Source: Vulcanimicrobiota bacterium (GTDB lineage: Bacteria; Vulcanimicrobiota; Vulcanimicrobiia; Vulcanimicrobiales; Vulcanimicrobiaceae). Taken from it: DNA of 41,519 nt. Below the pieces are notes generated by a model. That model ran no database searches. It saw only the letters and a program-made list of their open reading frames with translations, and was not told the origin of the DNA. Location: contig JABEUX010000124.1 of the NCBI GenBank assembly GCA_013044185.1, positions 1-41,519 on the forward strand. The letters run 5' to 3'. Positions 1 through 7,692 of the stretch are shown piece after piece (the stretch's first letter is position 1; every line of letters begins with the position of its first letter). The position numbers were made by a program, and so were the translations under genes.

Positions 1-165
1 AAGCAACGCAGCGGCCCGCCGCACCAGCGCGGAACTCTTGCCGATCTGCTCGCCTGCCCCCATATCGAGTTCCATCGCGGCGAAGCCCTTCGCCGAGCGA
101 CTCCAATCCCCCGTTTAGGCAGAGCAAGCGGGAGGGGGAAGGACGAAGGAGCGAACACGCGCGGT
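1..165. other. Left edge, no convincing gene
   Basis: No complete gene is visible here. A minus-strand frame opens at an ATG at 75 and runs off the left edge with a plausible composition (it begins MELDMGAG), so the 5' end of a leftward gene may lie here, but about 25 residues are too few to identify. A plus-strand frame closes at a TAG at 116 and is probably a shadow. A GGAGGGGGAAGGA purine tract at about 131-143 lies a little far upstream of the next gene to be an ideal ribosome-binding site. Confidence 0.3.
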
Positions 166-642
166 ATGCCGACCGATTACGAACAGTTAGAGCGCCAACT
201 CCGCGCCTTGGTTGAGGGCGAGACCGACGTTCTCGCCAACTGCGCGAATTTTGCCGCATTCATCGCCTCCGAGATTCCCGAGCTCAACTTTGCCGGGCTC
301 TATCTTGCGAAGGGCGAGGACCTCGTACTCGGTCCGTTCATCGGTAGACCTTCCTGTACGCGCATCCGGATCGGGCGAGGGGTCTGTGGGAAAGCCTTTG
401 CCTCCGATGCGACGATCCTCGTCGACGACGTCGATGCCTTCGACGACCACATCGTCTGCGACAGTGCCTCGGCCGCCGAGATCGTCGTACCTCTCCGCGA
501 CTCCGCCGGTGCGCTCGGGGTCATCGACTGCGATAGCCCACAAAGAGCCCGATTTACCGAGGACGATCGCCGCGGAATCGAACGGCTCGCTCGTGCCCTC
601 ACCGAGTGCGTCAACGTTCGTTCGCTCGCGCGCGAGGTCTGA
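166..642 (+). CDS. msrC: Free methionine-R-sulfoxide reductase (GAF-fold, fRMsr)
   Basis: This 158-residue protein is a single GAF domain of the fRMsr (YebR/MsrC) type, which reduces free methionine-R-sulfoxide in the cytoplasm using a cysteine relay and thioredoxin. The three family cysteines are present: Cys64 (RPSCTRI), Cys74 (GRGVCG) and Cys98 (HIVCDSAS); Cys98 corresponds to the catalytic cysteine. The stretches NFAGLYL (41-47) and LVLGPFIG (53-60) are also typical. Length matches the family (about 150-165 residues). It is monocistronic and converges on the EAL-domain gene, with 4 bases between the stop codons. MsrB lies about 4.6 kb away, so the window covers both free and protein-bound methionine sulfoxide. 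Assignment is from motifs only, but they are distinctive. Confidence 0.9.
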   Translation: MPTDYEQLERQLRALVEGETDVLANCANFAAFIASEIPELNFAGLYLAKGEDLVLGPFIGRPSCTRIRIGRGVCGKAFASDATILVDDVDAFDDHIVCDSASAAEIVVPLRDSAGALGVIDCDSPQRARFTEDDRRGIERLARALTECVNVRSLAREV

Positions 643-646
643 CCGA

Positions 647-2737
647 TTACTCCGTCGCCATCACGGCGTTCTCCGTCAAAAACGCCGAAGTGGCCTCCAG
701 CGTCAGCGGGCGCGAAAGATAGAAACCTTGCACCTCACTCACGCCGAGCGCGCGTAGCTGCATAAACACGGCTTCATCCTCCACGCCCTCGGCGACCGAC
801 GTCAAGCCGAGATTGGTCGCCAGCGTAACGATCGCCTTGACGATCGCTTCGTCGTGCGAACCTTCGTGAAGGTCGTGCACGAACGATTGATCGATCTTCA
901 AACAATCGACCGGAAAGCGACGTAAGAACGAAAGGCTCGTATAGCCGGCGCCGAAATCATCGACGGCGATGCGAACGCCGAGGCGCTTTAAATCTTGTAA
1001 CGTTGCGATCGCACCGGTGACGTCGCGCATGATCGCGCTCTCCGTTAGTTCCAACTCCAAATTTCCAGGGGCGATGCCGGTACGCTCGATAATTGCGGCG
1101 ACGCGCTCGCGCAGATCGCGTCCTTCGAATTGTCGAGCCGAAAGATTGACGGCGATACGGCCGAGTTTCACGCCGCTCTTATTCCACCGAACGAATTGTT
1201 CGCAAGCTGAGGCGAGCACCCATTCGCCGACGTCCTCGATCGCCCCGGATTCTTCAGCGAGCGGGACGAAATTATCGGGCATCAACATACCGTAATTCGG
1301 GTGTTGCCAACGAACGAGTACCTCGAGCCCCGCGAGCGCTCCATCGGATGCACGAAGAATCGGTTGATAGTGGAGGGTAAGTTGCTCGTTGACGGCGGCG
1401 ACTCGGAGATCGCGCTTGAGCGTAATGCGCTCGACCGAAGAGAGCAACATGCTCGGCGTAAAGAACCTCCATGTATTCCGGCCGCTCTGCTTTGCCGAAA
1501 GGAGCGCCGCTTCCGCCGATTCGACTAAAGCATGTGCGTCGTTCCCATCTTCTCCCGCCAAGGCGATACCGATGCTCGCGGTAACGTAAATATCCGATTC
1601 GCGTATCTCGAATGGCGATTCGAACGCATCGCGAATGCGCCGACCTTGCATCTCCACGACATCGCGCGACTCGAGACCGATAGCGAGGATAACGAAGAGA
1701 TCTTCACCGAAGCGCGAAATCGTTGCGGTATCGTCGAAGAGGCGACGCAATCGTCGCCCAACGCCGCGAAGCAACTCGTCTCCGCTCGTTCGGCCGTAGC
1801 TTTCGTTGACTTCCTTGAACCGGTCGAGATCGATAGCAAAAATTGCAATTTCGTCGCCATGCCGCGCCGCGAGCGCCAACGCCTGAACGAGCCGATCTTC
1901 AAGTACGGTCCGATTGGGGAGATCGGTTAGGAGATCGAATTGCGAAAAATAGGTCAATCGCTGCTCGGCGACTTTGCGTTCGGTAATATCGAATGCGACG
2001 GAGATCGTGCCGACGATCCGCCCGCTCTCCGTTCGTAAAGGCTCGACGTGACCTTGCAGCGTCTTGCCGCCCCAAATCATCTCGTACTCGCCGGCGACTC
2101 CCTGCAGGGCCTTCAAATGTGCGCGGCGTACGGGAAATCGCGATTCATCGGCGATCAGTGCCGAGGTGGCGATTCGCGTATTCAGCAGCGCTTCGCTCTC
2201 CATACCCAACGCACCGAGGCGCGCGCCCTCGATCGACGTGATCGTTAGGTCGGTATCGGTAGTAATCACCAACGCCGGAAGTTGTTCGAAAAGCAATCGC
2301 AAGCGCGTCTCGCTCGCGCGTAGCTGTTGCTCGATAATTCGACGCGCGCGGCGCAAATCGGCATCGCGCAACGCACGATCGACCGCCGGGCCGAGGCGCT
2401 TGAGATTGTTTTTGAAGATATAGTCGTAGGCGCCCAGGCGGATCGCCTCGGCGGCAGCCTCTTCACCGATCGCGCCGGAGACGATCAGGCAGGGGATATC
2501 GAGATCCCGTTCGGCGAGCAACGCGAGCATTGCCGGCGCACTAAAATTCGGCATCGAGTAATCGCAGAGCACGACGTCCCAGCTCGCTCGGTCGAGCGCC
2601 TCTCGAGCGGCATCCTCACGATCGGCACGTTGCGTCTCGACGCGATAGCCCGCCTTCCCCAGGGCGAGCACGTTGAGTTCCGCATCGTCGGGCGAATCGT
2701 CGATGCAGAGAACGCGCAGCGGCCGACTTGCGTTCAT
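647..2737 (-). CDS. REC-PAS-GGDEF-EAL cyclic-di-GMP regulator, degenerate GGDEF
   Basis: Domain order in 696 residues: receiver (about 7-125, phosphoacceptor Asp59 in CDYSMP), PAS (about 140-255), GGDEF (about 265-425) and EAL (about 435-690). The GGDEF signature reads GEDLF at 344-348, so cyclase activity is doubtful. EAL residues look intact: EVLVR at 472-476 (Val replaces the usually non-catalytic Ala), NLS at 531-533, ELTES at 563-567, DDFG at 593-596, Lys614 and Glu650. I infer a phosphodiesterase whose output is gated by phosphorylation, with GGDEF perhaps sensing GTP. The start at 2737 is chosen because its ATG overlaps the stop of the preceding receiver gene as ATGA; an in-frame start 36 bases upstream exists. 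It is the last gene of the signalling operon. Confidence 0.88.
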   Translation of the reverse strand: MNASRPLRVLCIDDSPDDAELNVLALGKAGYRVETQRADREDAAREALDRASWDVVLCDYSMPNFSAPAMLALLAERDLDIPCLIVSGAIGEEAAAEAIRLGAYDYIFKNNLKRLGPAVDRALRDADLRRARRIIEQQLRASETRLRLLFEQLPALVITTDTDLTITSIEGARLGALGMESEALLNTRIATSALIADESRFPVRRAHLKALQGVAGEYEMIWGGKTLQGHVEPLRTESGRIVGTISVAFDITERKVAEQRLTYFSQFDLLTDLPNRTVLEDRLVQALALAARHGDEIAIFAIDLDRFKEVNESYGRTSGDELLRGVGRRLRRLFDDTATISRFGEDLFVILAIGLESRDVVEMQGRRIRDAFESPFEIRESDIYVTASIGIALAGEDGNDAHALVESAEAALLSAKQSGRNTWRFFTPSMLLSSVERITLKRDLRVAAVNEQLTLHYQPILRASDGALAGLEVLVRWQHPNYGMLMPDNFVPLAEESGAIEDVGEWVLASACEQFVRWNKSGVKLGRIAVNLSARQFEGRDLRERVAAIIERTGIAPGNLELELTESAIMRDVTGAIATLQDLKRLGVRIAVDDFGAGYTSLSFLRRFPVDCLKIDQSFVHDLHEGSHDEAIVKAIVTLATNLGLTSVAEGVEDEAVFMQLRALGVSEVQGFYLSRPLTLEATSAFLTENAVMATE

Positions 2738-3165
2738 AAGCCCGAACGCGGCGTCTGATTGAGAACGAGCCAATACAGCCCTACCTGCCGAACCGCTTCG
2801 ACGAACTCGTTGAAATCGACCGGCTTGCGAACGTAACTGTTAACTCCGAGCCGATACCCGGCAAGAAGATCTTCCTCCTGTTTGCTCGACGTTAGAATGA
2901 CCGTTGGGATAAGTAGCGTCGCGTCGTGATTTCGAATGCGCTCTAAAAGCTCGAGCCCCGACACTTTCGGCAACTTTAGATCGAGCAGGATGAACTGCGG
3001 AGTACCGCGGCCTTCAAACGCTTTATCGAATAGAAATTGGACGGCCTTCTCGCCGTCTCGAAGTACGACGATTTCGTTCAGAATATGATTTTTTTCGAAC
3101 GCTCGCTTCGTCAGTTCGATATCGTCGTCATTGTCCTCGATAAGGAGAATGTATGGGGTACTCAC
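2734..3165 (-). CDS. Single-domain response regulator, Rcp1-like
   Basis: A 143-residue stand-alone CheY-fold receiver of the type often paired with phytochrome-like kinases (Rcp1). Acidic pocket Glu10-Asp11 and Asp13-15, phosphoacceptor Asp62 (LLDLKLP), LTSS switch Thr92, and Lys114 (YVRKPVD) are all present. There is no output domain, so it probably relays phosphate from the upstream kinase to another partner, perhaps the downstream REC-PAS-GGDEF-EAL protein. I chose the GTG start at 3165 because it overlaps the kinase stop codon as GTGA and has a GGAGG about 10 bases upstream inside the kinase gene; a longer in-frame start at 3198 would extend 33 bases further into the kinase. It is coupled at both ends by 4-base overlaps. 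Confidence 0.9.
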   Translation of the reverse strand: MSTPYILLIEDNDDDIELTKRAFEKNHILNEIVVLRDGEKAVQFLFDKAFEGRGTPQFILLDLKLPKVSGLELLERIRNHDATLLIPTVILTSSKQEEDLLAGYRLGVNSYVRKPVDFNEFVEAVRQVGLYWLVLNQTPRSGL

Positions 3166-5099
3166 TCTTGGGGAACCTCCATTGGAAGCGTGAACCAAAA
3201 CGTTGCTCCGCGGCCGACCGATCCTTCTGCCCGCAGGGTGCCTCCATGCCGATGAATGATGCGTGCGACGGTGGCGAGCCCGATTCCCGTTCCCTCGAAT
3301 TCATCGGCGGCGTGCAGGCGCTGGAAAGCCCCGAACAGTTTATTTGCGTAGGCCATATCGAAGCCGGCCCCGTTGTCGCGCACGAAAAACGCTCCCGATG
3401 CGTCGCGTCCGAAGGCGATAGCCGGATGCTCGGTTTTTCGGGTAAATTTCCACGCATTCCCAACCAGATTCCCGAGCGCGGCACCGACGAGCGCGGGATC
3501 GCCGAGAGCGACGAGGTTGGGCTCGATCTCGATGGCGACGCGGCGGTCGGGTTCGGCGACAGCATACTCCCCAAGGATGCCCGAGAACATCTCGCCGAGG
3601 TCGATCCGTTCGAAATGGATCGGAGCACGAGCTATTTTTGCCAGTCGCAAGAGCGCGTCGATCAGCTCCGCCATGCGTCTGGCCGCCGAGCGTACGCGAC
3701 CGAGGTAGCCTCGCCCCGTCTCGTCGAGCAAATCGTGATAATCTTCTTCGAGGACTTGGCTAAAGCCGTCGATCGCTCGCAGGGGCGCACGCAGATCGTG
3801 GGAGACGGAATACGCAAACGATTCCAGCTCCTGATTTGCAGCTTCGAGCTGCGTGGTTCGTTCGATGACCCGCTGTTCGAGCGTCGCATTGAGGTCGCGA
3901 ATCGCCCGTTCGCTGTTGATTCGATTCGTAATGTCGCGAATATAGCCGGCCAGGCCGTCGGCGAACGGGTAAATCCGCATGTCGTACCATCGGTTGTTGA
4001 GGCCGAACCGCAACTCCAGCGTTACGGGTTTTCGAGTTGCGAGCGCCTCCTCAAATGCGGCGCGCACCATGCTCTCCGAGGAGCGATCGACAAAGTCCAA
4101 CATGGGTTTACCAATAAGCGCTTCCTTCGTCGAGCTATAAAACTGTGCCAAGCGTTCGTTGACGTAGATTATGTTTAACGATTTATCGACGGCAACGAAC
4201 GCATCGGTAATACTGTCAAGGATCTCACGGGTCTGTGCGGTCGCACGCGTACTGTGAAAAACCTCGGCGATCGTCGTTGCGACGCTCTCGACAAAGCGGA
4301 GCCGAACTTCGTCAAAATCGCGGGCGCGAGGACTTCCGACCACGATCATCCCTATCGGTTCACTCTCCGTGCCGATGGGAACGCATGCAACCGAGAGGAT
4401 CCCCTGCGCCATCCGTGCGCGCGCGTCGAGAAACGGCGAATCGTCGGAGAGCGTATCGACAACGATCGCCTCCGCTCGACGAACTTGCGCCGAGCCCGCG
4501 AAATCGAGCGCGTCTTCGCCGGGAGGGGCGGGAGCGACAGCCTCCCCGAGTTCTCCGACTCGCTCGTAGCGATCGAGCGAAGGACGGAAGCGATACATCT
4601 CCGCCGCCGGAACGTGGAGATAGGTACAGAGAAGCTCGAGTGCCTCCTCGCTGACCCGGAGCAGCGAGGCCTGCGAGAGCGCAAGCCGTCCGAATTCGAT
4701 GAGGGCGGCTTGCTGGTTGTTCCGCTCCGTCAGCACGCGTTCGGCCTCGACGCGTTCGGTTACATCCCGAAAGTACACCGAGATGCCGTCGGGTGCCGGA
4801 AAGGCCTTCACGTCGAACCAGAGATACGAGGTCAGCGAATAGGCGACGAACGAGGTAGGAGCACCGGTATCGAGCGCCTTTTGATATTGCTCTTCGAAGA
4901 CCGAATTCGCAAAGGTCGGGAAGAGATCGCGCACCCGCATGCCGACGACCTCGCGCCCAACCGCACCGAGCAAGCGTTTTGCCTCGCCGTTCATGAACCG
5001 GATGCGCATCTCAGGATCGAGCACGAAAAACCCATCGGTGATGCGTTCGAGAACCTCACCGAGGTCGACGGGCAGCGTATGACTTTTAGCGGCTCCCAT
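3162..5099 (-). CDS. Sensor histidine kinase, PAS-GAF-PAS-HisKA-HATPase
   Basis: A 645-residue soluble histidine kinase with no predicted membrane segment or signal peptide. Domains in order: PAS (about 14-118), GAF (about 135-285), PAS (about 288-395), a coiled stretch (395-425), HisKA with phosphoacceptor His434 in SVSHDLRAPL, and HATPase_c with N box Asn548, G1 DNGAGF (575-580) and G2 GTGIGLA (603-609). The kinase core matches the phytochrome-like HWE-independent group, but the GAF domain shows no obvious bilin-binding cysteine motif, so the signal is unknown; a redox or small-ligand cue sensed by PAS/GAF is possible. First gene of the operon with the receiver and EAL genes. The start follows a GAAGGA-like purine tract. 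Confidence 0.9.
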   Translation of the reverse strand: MGAAKSHTLPVDLGEVLERITDGFFVLDPEMRIRFMNGEAKRLLGAVGREVVGMRVRDLFPTFANSVFEEQYQKALDTGAPTSFVAYSLTSYLWFDVKAFPAPDGISVYFRDVTERVEAERVLTERNNQQAALIEFGRLALSQASLLRVSEEALELLCTYLHVPAAEMYRFRPSLDRYERVGELGEAVAPAPPGEDALDFAGSAQVRRAEAIVVDTLSDDSPFLDARARMAQGILSVACVPIGTESEPIGMIVVGSPRARDFDEVRLRFVESVATTIAEVFHSTRATAQTREILDSITDAFVAVDKSLNIIYVNERLAQFYSSTKEALIGKPMLDFVDRSSESMVRAAFEEALATRKPVTLELRFGLNNRWYDMRIYPFADGLAGYIRDITNRINSERAIRDLNATLEQRVIERTTQLEAANQELESFAYSVSHDLRAPLRAIDGFSQVLEEDYHDLLDETGRGYLGRVRSAARRMAELIDALLRLAKIARAPIHFERIDLGEMFSGILGEYAVAEPDRRVAIEIEPNLVALGDPALVGAALGNLVGNAWKFTRKTEHPAIAFGRDASGAFFVRDNGAGFDMAYANKLFGAFQRLHAADEFEGTGIGLATVARIIHRHGGTLRAEGSVGRGATFWFTLPMEVPQE

Positions 5100-5246
5100 C
5101 CCTTTCGCGCGCTTCCTTCTCAGGCGCTAGGCTCCCTCCGGCGAGGTTAATCTTTTTCCGGTTCTTCCGGGATAAATCTTAGGAAACAGCCGACGCCCAA
5201 CGGAGTCGTCGAGCTATTATGTTTCGCTTTCGTAAAGGCGCCACGC
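5100..5246 (-). other. Spacer between msrB and the kinase operon
   Basis: Short intergenic stretch. It holds a small inverted repeat (CCGG-TTCTT-CCGG, about 5158-5170) without a T-run in the direction of transcription. I see no cyclic-di-GMP riboswitch consensus despite the downstream EAL gene, and no convincing promoter pair. Confidence 0.35.
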
Positions 5247-5654
5247 TTACTTGGGCCGGAACTGAAGCGACAGCGAGTTGATACAGTAGCGCGTTCCCTC
5301 CGGGCCGGGGCCGTCGTCGAACACGTGCCCGAGATGGGAATCGCAGCGTTTGCAGCGGACCTCGGTGCGAATCATGCCGTGGCTACGATCCTCGATCAGG
5401 CGGACGCGCTCCAACTCCTCGGGACGGGTAAAGCTCGGCCAGCCGCAGTGCGATTCGAATTTCGCGTCCGCGGTAAAAAGCGCGGCGCCGCAGCCTCCGC
5501 AGAGATAACTTCCTTCGGCATCGACGGCGAGCAACGAGCCGGTAAAGGGGCGCTCGGTGCCGGCTTCGCGCAGAACGTGATAGCGCTCGGGCCCAAGTTG
5601 GGCGAGCCACTCGCTCTCGCTTTTGAGGATCTCAGGGATTTCGCGTTCGCTCAT
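5247..5654 (-). CDS. msrB: Peptide methionine-R-sulfoxide reductase MsrB
   Basis: 135 residues, matching the MsrB family. It reduces methionine-R-sulfoxide in proteins using thioredoxin. Structural zinc is held by two CxxC pairs, Cys52/Cys55 (CGGC) and Cys101/Cys104 (CKRC). The catalytic cysteine is Cys124 in RYCINSLSL. Cys70 in HCGWPSF could act as the resolving cysteine. No signal peptide, so cytoplasmic. The gene precedes the kinase operon on the same strand, with 147 bases between them, and lies directly beside the attL end of the integrated element. No MsrA is visible in the window. Confidence 0.96.
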   Translation of the reverse strand: MSEREIPEILKSESEWLAQLGPERYHVLREAGTERPFTGSLLAVDAEGSYLCGGCGAALFTADAKFESHCGWPSFTRPEELERVRLIEDRSHGMIRTEVRCKRCDSHLGHVFDDGPGPEGTRYCINSLSLQFRPK

Positions 5655-5701
5655 ACATCAGAAAAGAACGCATGGCCGTAAAGAACGGATGCAACGAGCA
5701 C

Positions 5702-5725
5702 GCCTCGCGTTCAAAAACGCGAGGC
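5702..5725 (-). terminator. Hairpin next to attL, likely the ancestral tRNA operon terminator
   Basis: A perfect 10-bp stem (GCCTCGCGTT / AACGCGAGGC) with a 4-base loop lies 2 bases outside the attL repeat. Before integration this would have been directly downstream of the tRNA-Thr 3' end, as expected for its terminator. It lacks a clear T-tract, so the function is inferred from position and stem strength. Confidence 0.5.
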
Positions 5726-5727
5726 TC

Positions 5728-5748
5728 GAGCCGTTGATGGGGATTGAA
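5728..5748. repeat. attL: 21-bp duplicate of the tRNA-Thr 3' end
   Basis: These 21 bases are identical to 8771-8791, which is the 3' end of tRNA-Thr(GGT). The repeat is in direct orientation. This is the usual footprint of a tyrosine integrase that inserted into a tRNA gene and left a partial copy at the far junction. The copy here is followed on the tRNA strand by CGAG, so it does not encode the CCA end that the copy at 8769-8771 has. Confidence 0.85.
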
Positions 5749-6081
5749 ATCGTGCCCCTGGTAAAACATAGTCCAACACAGTACGACGCCATCCCTCATT
5801 TTACGAGGGAAATCCCGGTACCCTGTTGTGCCCTGTCGTCGTCTGTCAAGCATCGTTGGTGGGCCAAATGTGGGCCACTCAGGTTTCAGCCCTCCGGGCA
5901 ACGCAGTGGATCCGCCGAAGGGCCTAAGCCTTGCGCGGGTACTTTCGCACGTCCTCGAGCCTTGCTGGCGGCGCTCACGGAGCATCGTTTCCGCTCTCGG
6001 TATCCAACAAAGCTCTAAAACGCTCGCGCGCGCGGGCGCGTGTTGGGTGTGCGAAAAACTCTGCGATTCGGCGAGTCTCAG
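5749..6081. other. Left interior of the element, no gene
   Basis: No credible coding region. The stretch holds a small hairpin (CCCTC-ATTTTAC-GAGGG at about 5793-5809), the 19-bp subterminal motif at 5859-5877, and a GC-alternating tract near 6025-6042. It probably represents the attP-proximal control region of the element. Confidence 0.5.
5859..5877. repeat. Subterminal 19-bp motif, left copy
   Basis: Sequence gtgggccaaatgtgggcca, identical to 8704-8722. It is itself two TGGGCCA units separated by AATG. Copies about 110 bp inside attL and about 50 bp inside attR suggest arm-type binding sites for the integrase or an excisionase; that role is inferred from position. Confidence 0.7.
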
Positions 6082-6169
6082 AATGACCTATCAACGCAAA
6101 TTCGTCGACGACTTCGTCGCCGCTTGGACGAAGGTCATGAACGCGGACCGCTTCGACCTCCCGACGTAA
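6082..6169 (+). pseudogene. katG: Catalase-peroxidase (KatG) C-terminal remnant
   Basis: The last roughly 25 codons before the TAA read like the extreme C terminus of KatG: KFVDDFVAAW followed by TKVMNADRFDL, where family members typically end KFVxDFVAAWxKVMNxDRFDL. Nothing upstream in this frame resembles the peroxidase domains, so over 95% of the gene is missing. KatG is a heme enzyme that removes hydrogen peroxide; this fragment has no function of its own. It shows that the element once carried, or was inserted beside, a catalase-peroxidase gene. Confidence 0.75.
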
Positions 6170-6231
6170 GGCCACTATAGCGGCCGCCAGGTGGGATCCG
6201 GAGTGCGAGACGCCGCCGGACGAATGCGGTA

Positions 6232-6282
6232 GACGTGAAGTTTCTGTTGACGTGAAGTTTCTGTTGACGTGAAATTTCTGTT
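6232..6282 (+). repeat. Three tandem 17-bp repeats upstream of the lipocalin gene
   Basis: The unit GACGTGAAGTTTCTGTT occurs at 6232-6248 and 6249-6265, and with one change (G to A) at 6266-6282. Tandem copies this close to a start codon may be operators for a regulator or a slippage product. The last copy overlaps a possible GTG start at 6269, so it could also be partly translated. Confidence 0.9.
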
Positions 6283-6310
6283 TGCGAAGGTGAGGCGCGG
6301 TTCACGGACA

Positions 6311-6799
6311 ATGGCTCTACGCATGGAACGTTTTCAAACTCCGCTCGAAACCGTCCAGAGCGTCGATCTCGAGCGATACGCGGGCCGTTGGTTCGAGATT
6401 GCGCGCGCGCCGGCTCCCTTCGAACGGGATACCGATCGCAACGTAACCGCCGAGTACACGCTGCGGCCGGGCAACCGGGTTCGCGTCGAAAATCGCTGCA
6501 CGCAGCCGGACGGCCGCATCCGGGCCGCCTCCGGAAGCGCCCGTGTGAAGGATCCGAAGAGCAACGCGAAGCTGCTGGTGAAGTTCTTTCCGCTCATGCC
6601 GGCGGCGGACTATTGGATCGTCGGACTCGATGAAGACTACCGCTGGGCGATCGTCGGCGAGCCGCAACGCAGGTTCCTCTGGGTGCTCTCTCGCGTGCCG
6701 AGGCTCGACGACGCTACGCTAGCCCACGTATTGCGCGAAGTCGACCGCGCGGGCTACGACCACAACGCGTTGATTCACACGCCCCAAGACGGAAACTAA
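6311..6799 (+). CDS. blc: Bacterial lipocalin (Blc-like)
   Basis: A 162-residue lipocalin. The first structurally conserved region is clear: RYAGRWFEIARAP (22-34) with Gly25 and Trp27; a second match is DYWIVGLD (100-107) followed by YRWAIVGEP (110-118), and LWVLSR (123-128). Blc proteins bind lysophospholipids or fatty acids at the outer membrane; here no signal peptide or lipobox is visible, so it may be cytoplasmic or the export signal was lost. The start at 6311 is tentative: ATG at 6323 and GTG at 6269 are in frame. It is the only intact cargo gene of the element. Three 17-bp repeats lie just upstream. Confidence 0.9.
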   Translation: MALRMERFQTPLETVQSVDLERYAGRWFEIARAPAPFERDTDRNVTAEYTLRPGNRVRVENRCTQPDGRIRAASGSARVKDPKSNAKLLVKFFPLMPAADYWIVGLDEDYRWAIVGEPQRRFLWVLSRVPRLDDATLAHVLREVDRAGYDHNALIHTPQDGN

Positions 6800-7132
6800 C
6801 GCTCCGGCAAGCCTCGAGCCGGCAGAGCGCCCGTCCATCGCGATCTGTCTCTTGAGGCGAAAACGATTTCCGGTGGGCGGCACGCCGTTGAACGAACCCG
6901 GAGAATTACCGTTGAATTCTGCTTGCTGCGAGGCGGCATTCCAAAGCTGGCTCACGGGAAGCGAGTTCAATGCTCCGGTCCCATCCTGCGGAACCGCCTT
7001 CAGTACTATCGCTTGGGCAAAACCAGCTAAGCCGGGGTTCGCCATATGGACAAGCTTTTTACTCCAGAATGCCGGTCGCCCTGCATATGGAACGCCGCTC
7101 GGCGATCCGGGCGTACACAATCGCTGGGGTGC
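6800..7132. other. Stretch between lipocalin and transposase remnant
   Basis: Both strands have open frames longer than 300 bases (minus 6719-7120, plus 6852-7229), but neither resembles a family I recognise, neither has a clear ribosome-binding site, and the minus frame runs antisense into the lipocalin gene. Most likely this is the non-coding flank of the degraded IS1380 element. Confidence 0.4.
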
Positions 7133-7580
7133 TCATGTTGCCGTTGCCGTTGGAGGCGACCGCAACGCGGCAATTCTCTGCATGATCTCCGCTAACAACT
7201 GCTGTGGGATCGCGACCTCGGCCATCTGAAAGGCGATGTAGCGGCCGTTCCTGACGACTTTGGCGCCGATCTTGATCGATTTTTCTCGTAAACTTGTGAG
7301 TGACCACGTTTCAATTGCTTCTGGAATCGCAAGCGTACGCAGGAGCTTTCCGAGATTGCAGGCGAGCGCATGAAAATGCAGGCGAACCGCGTTTGCGTTG
7401 AACGAACTACACGAAATGCGCGTCCACTTGATGGCCCCTTTACCCTCTTTTATCCATTGCTCGCACATTCCGCGCTGGTTGTAAAATCCGACGACATTCT
7501 TGGACGCATGGCGCAGGTTCGTAACGATGAAGCCGACGCGCGGGAACAGCTCGCCTGGGTGTCATTCCACGTTGCCGCGT
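7133..7580 (-). pseudogene. IS1380-family transposase, C-terminal remnant
   Basis: Translated leftwards, the DDE transposase C terminus typical of IS1380 is recognisable: HPGELFPRVGFIVTNLR, then YNQRGMCEQWIKEGKGAIKW, then the segment with NANAVRLHFHALACNLG and KIGAKVVRNGRY. A TGA replaces the Trp expected before HPGELF (near 7560-7563), and no homology is apparent upstream of about 7580, so the N-terminal two thirds including most of the catalytic core are gone. An ATG-initiated open segment covers only 7133-7468. I could not delimit inverted repeats. Confidence 0.85.
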
Positions 7581-7692
7581 CAGTTTCGTCACTTCGGCGC
7601 CACATCATCAGCGTAAACCACTTTTCTATTATAGCAAAACCGCTCCTCGCCAGCATCGGATCTGCAAATGCATCTGGTGAATCCGGACTTAA

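Noticed and set aside
5100-5246. Cyclic-di-GMP riboswitch upstream of the kinase/EAL operon
   Set aside because: No GEMM-type conserved core bases could be found on either strand.
6719-7229. Two overlapping open frames on opposite strands in the element
   Set aside because: No homology, no ribosome-binding site, and one overlaps the lipocalin gene antisense.
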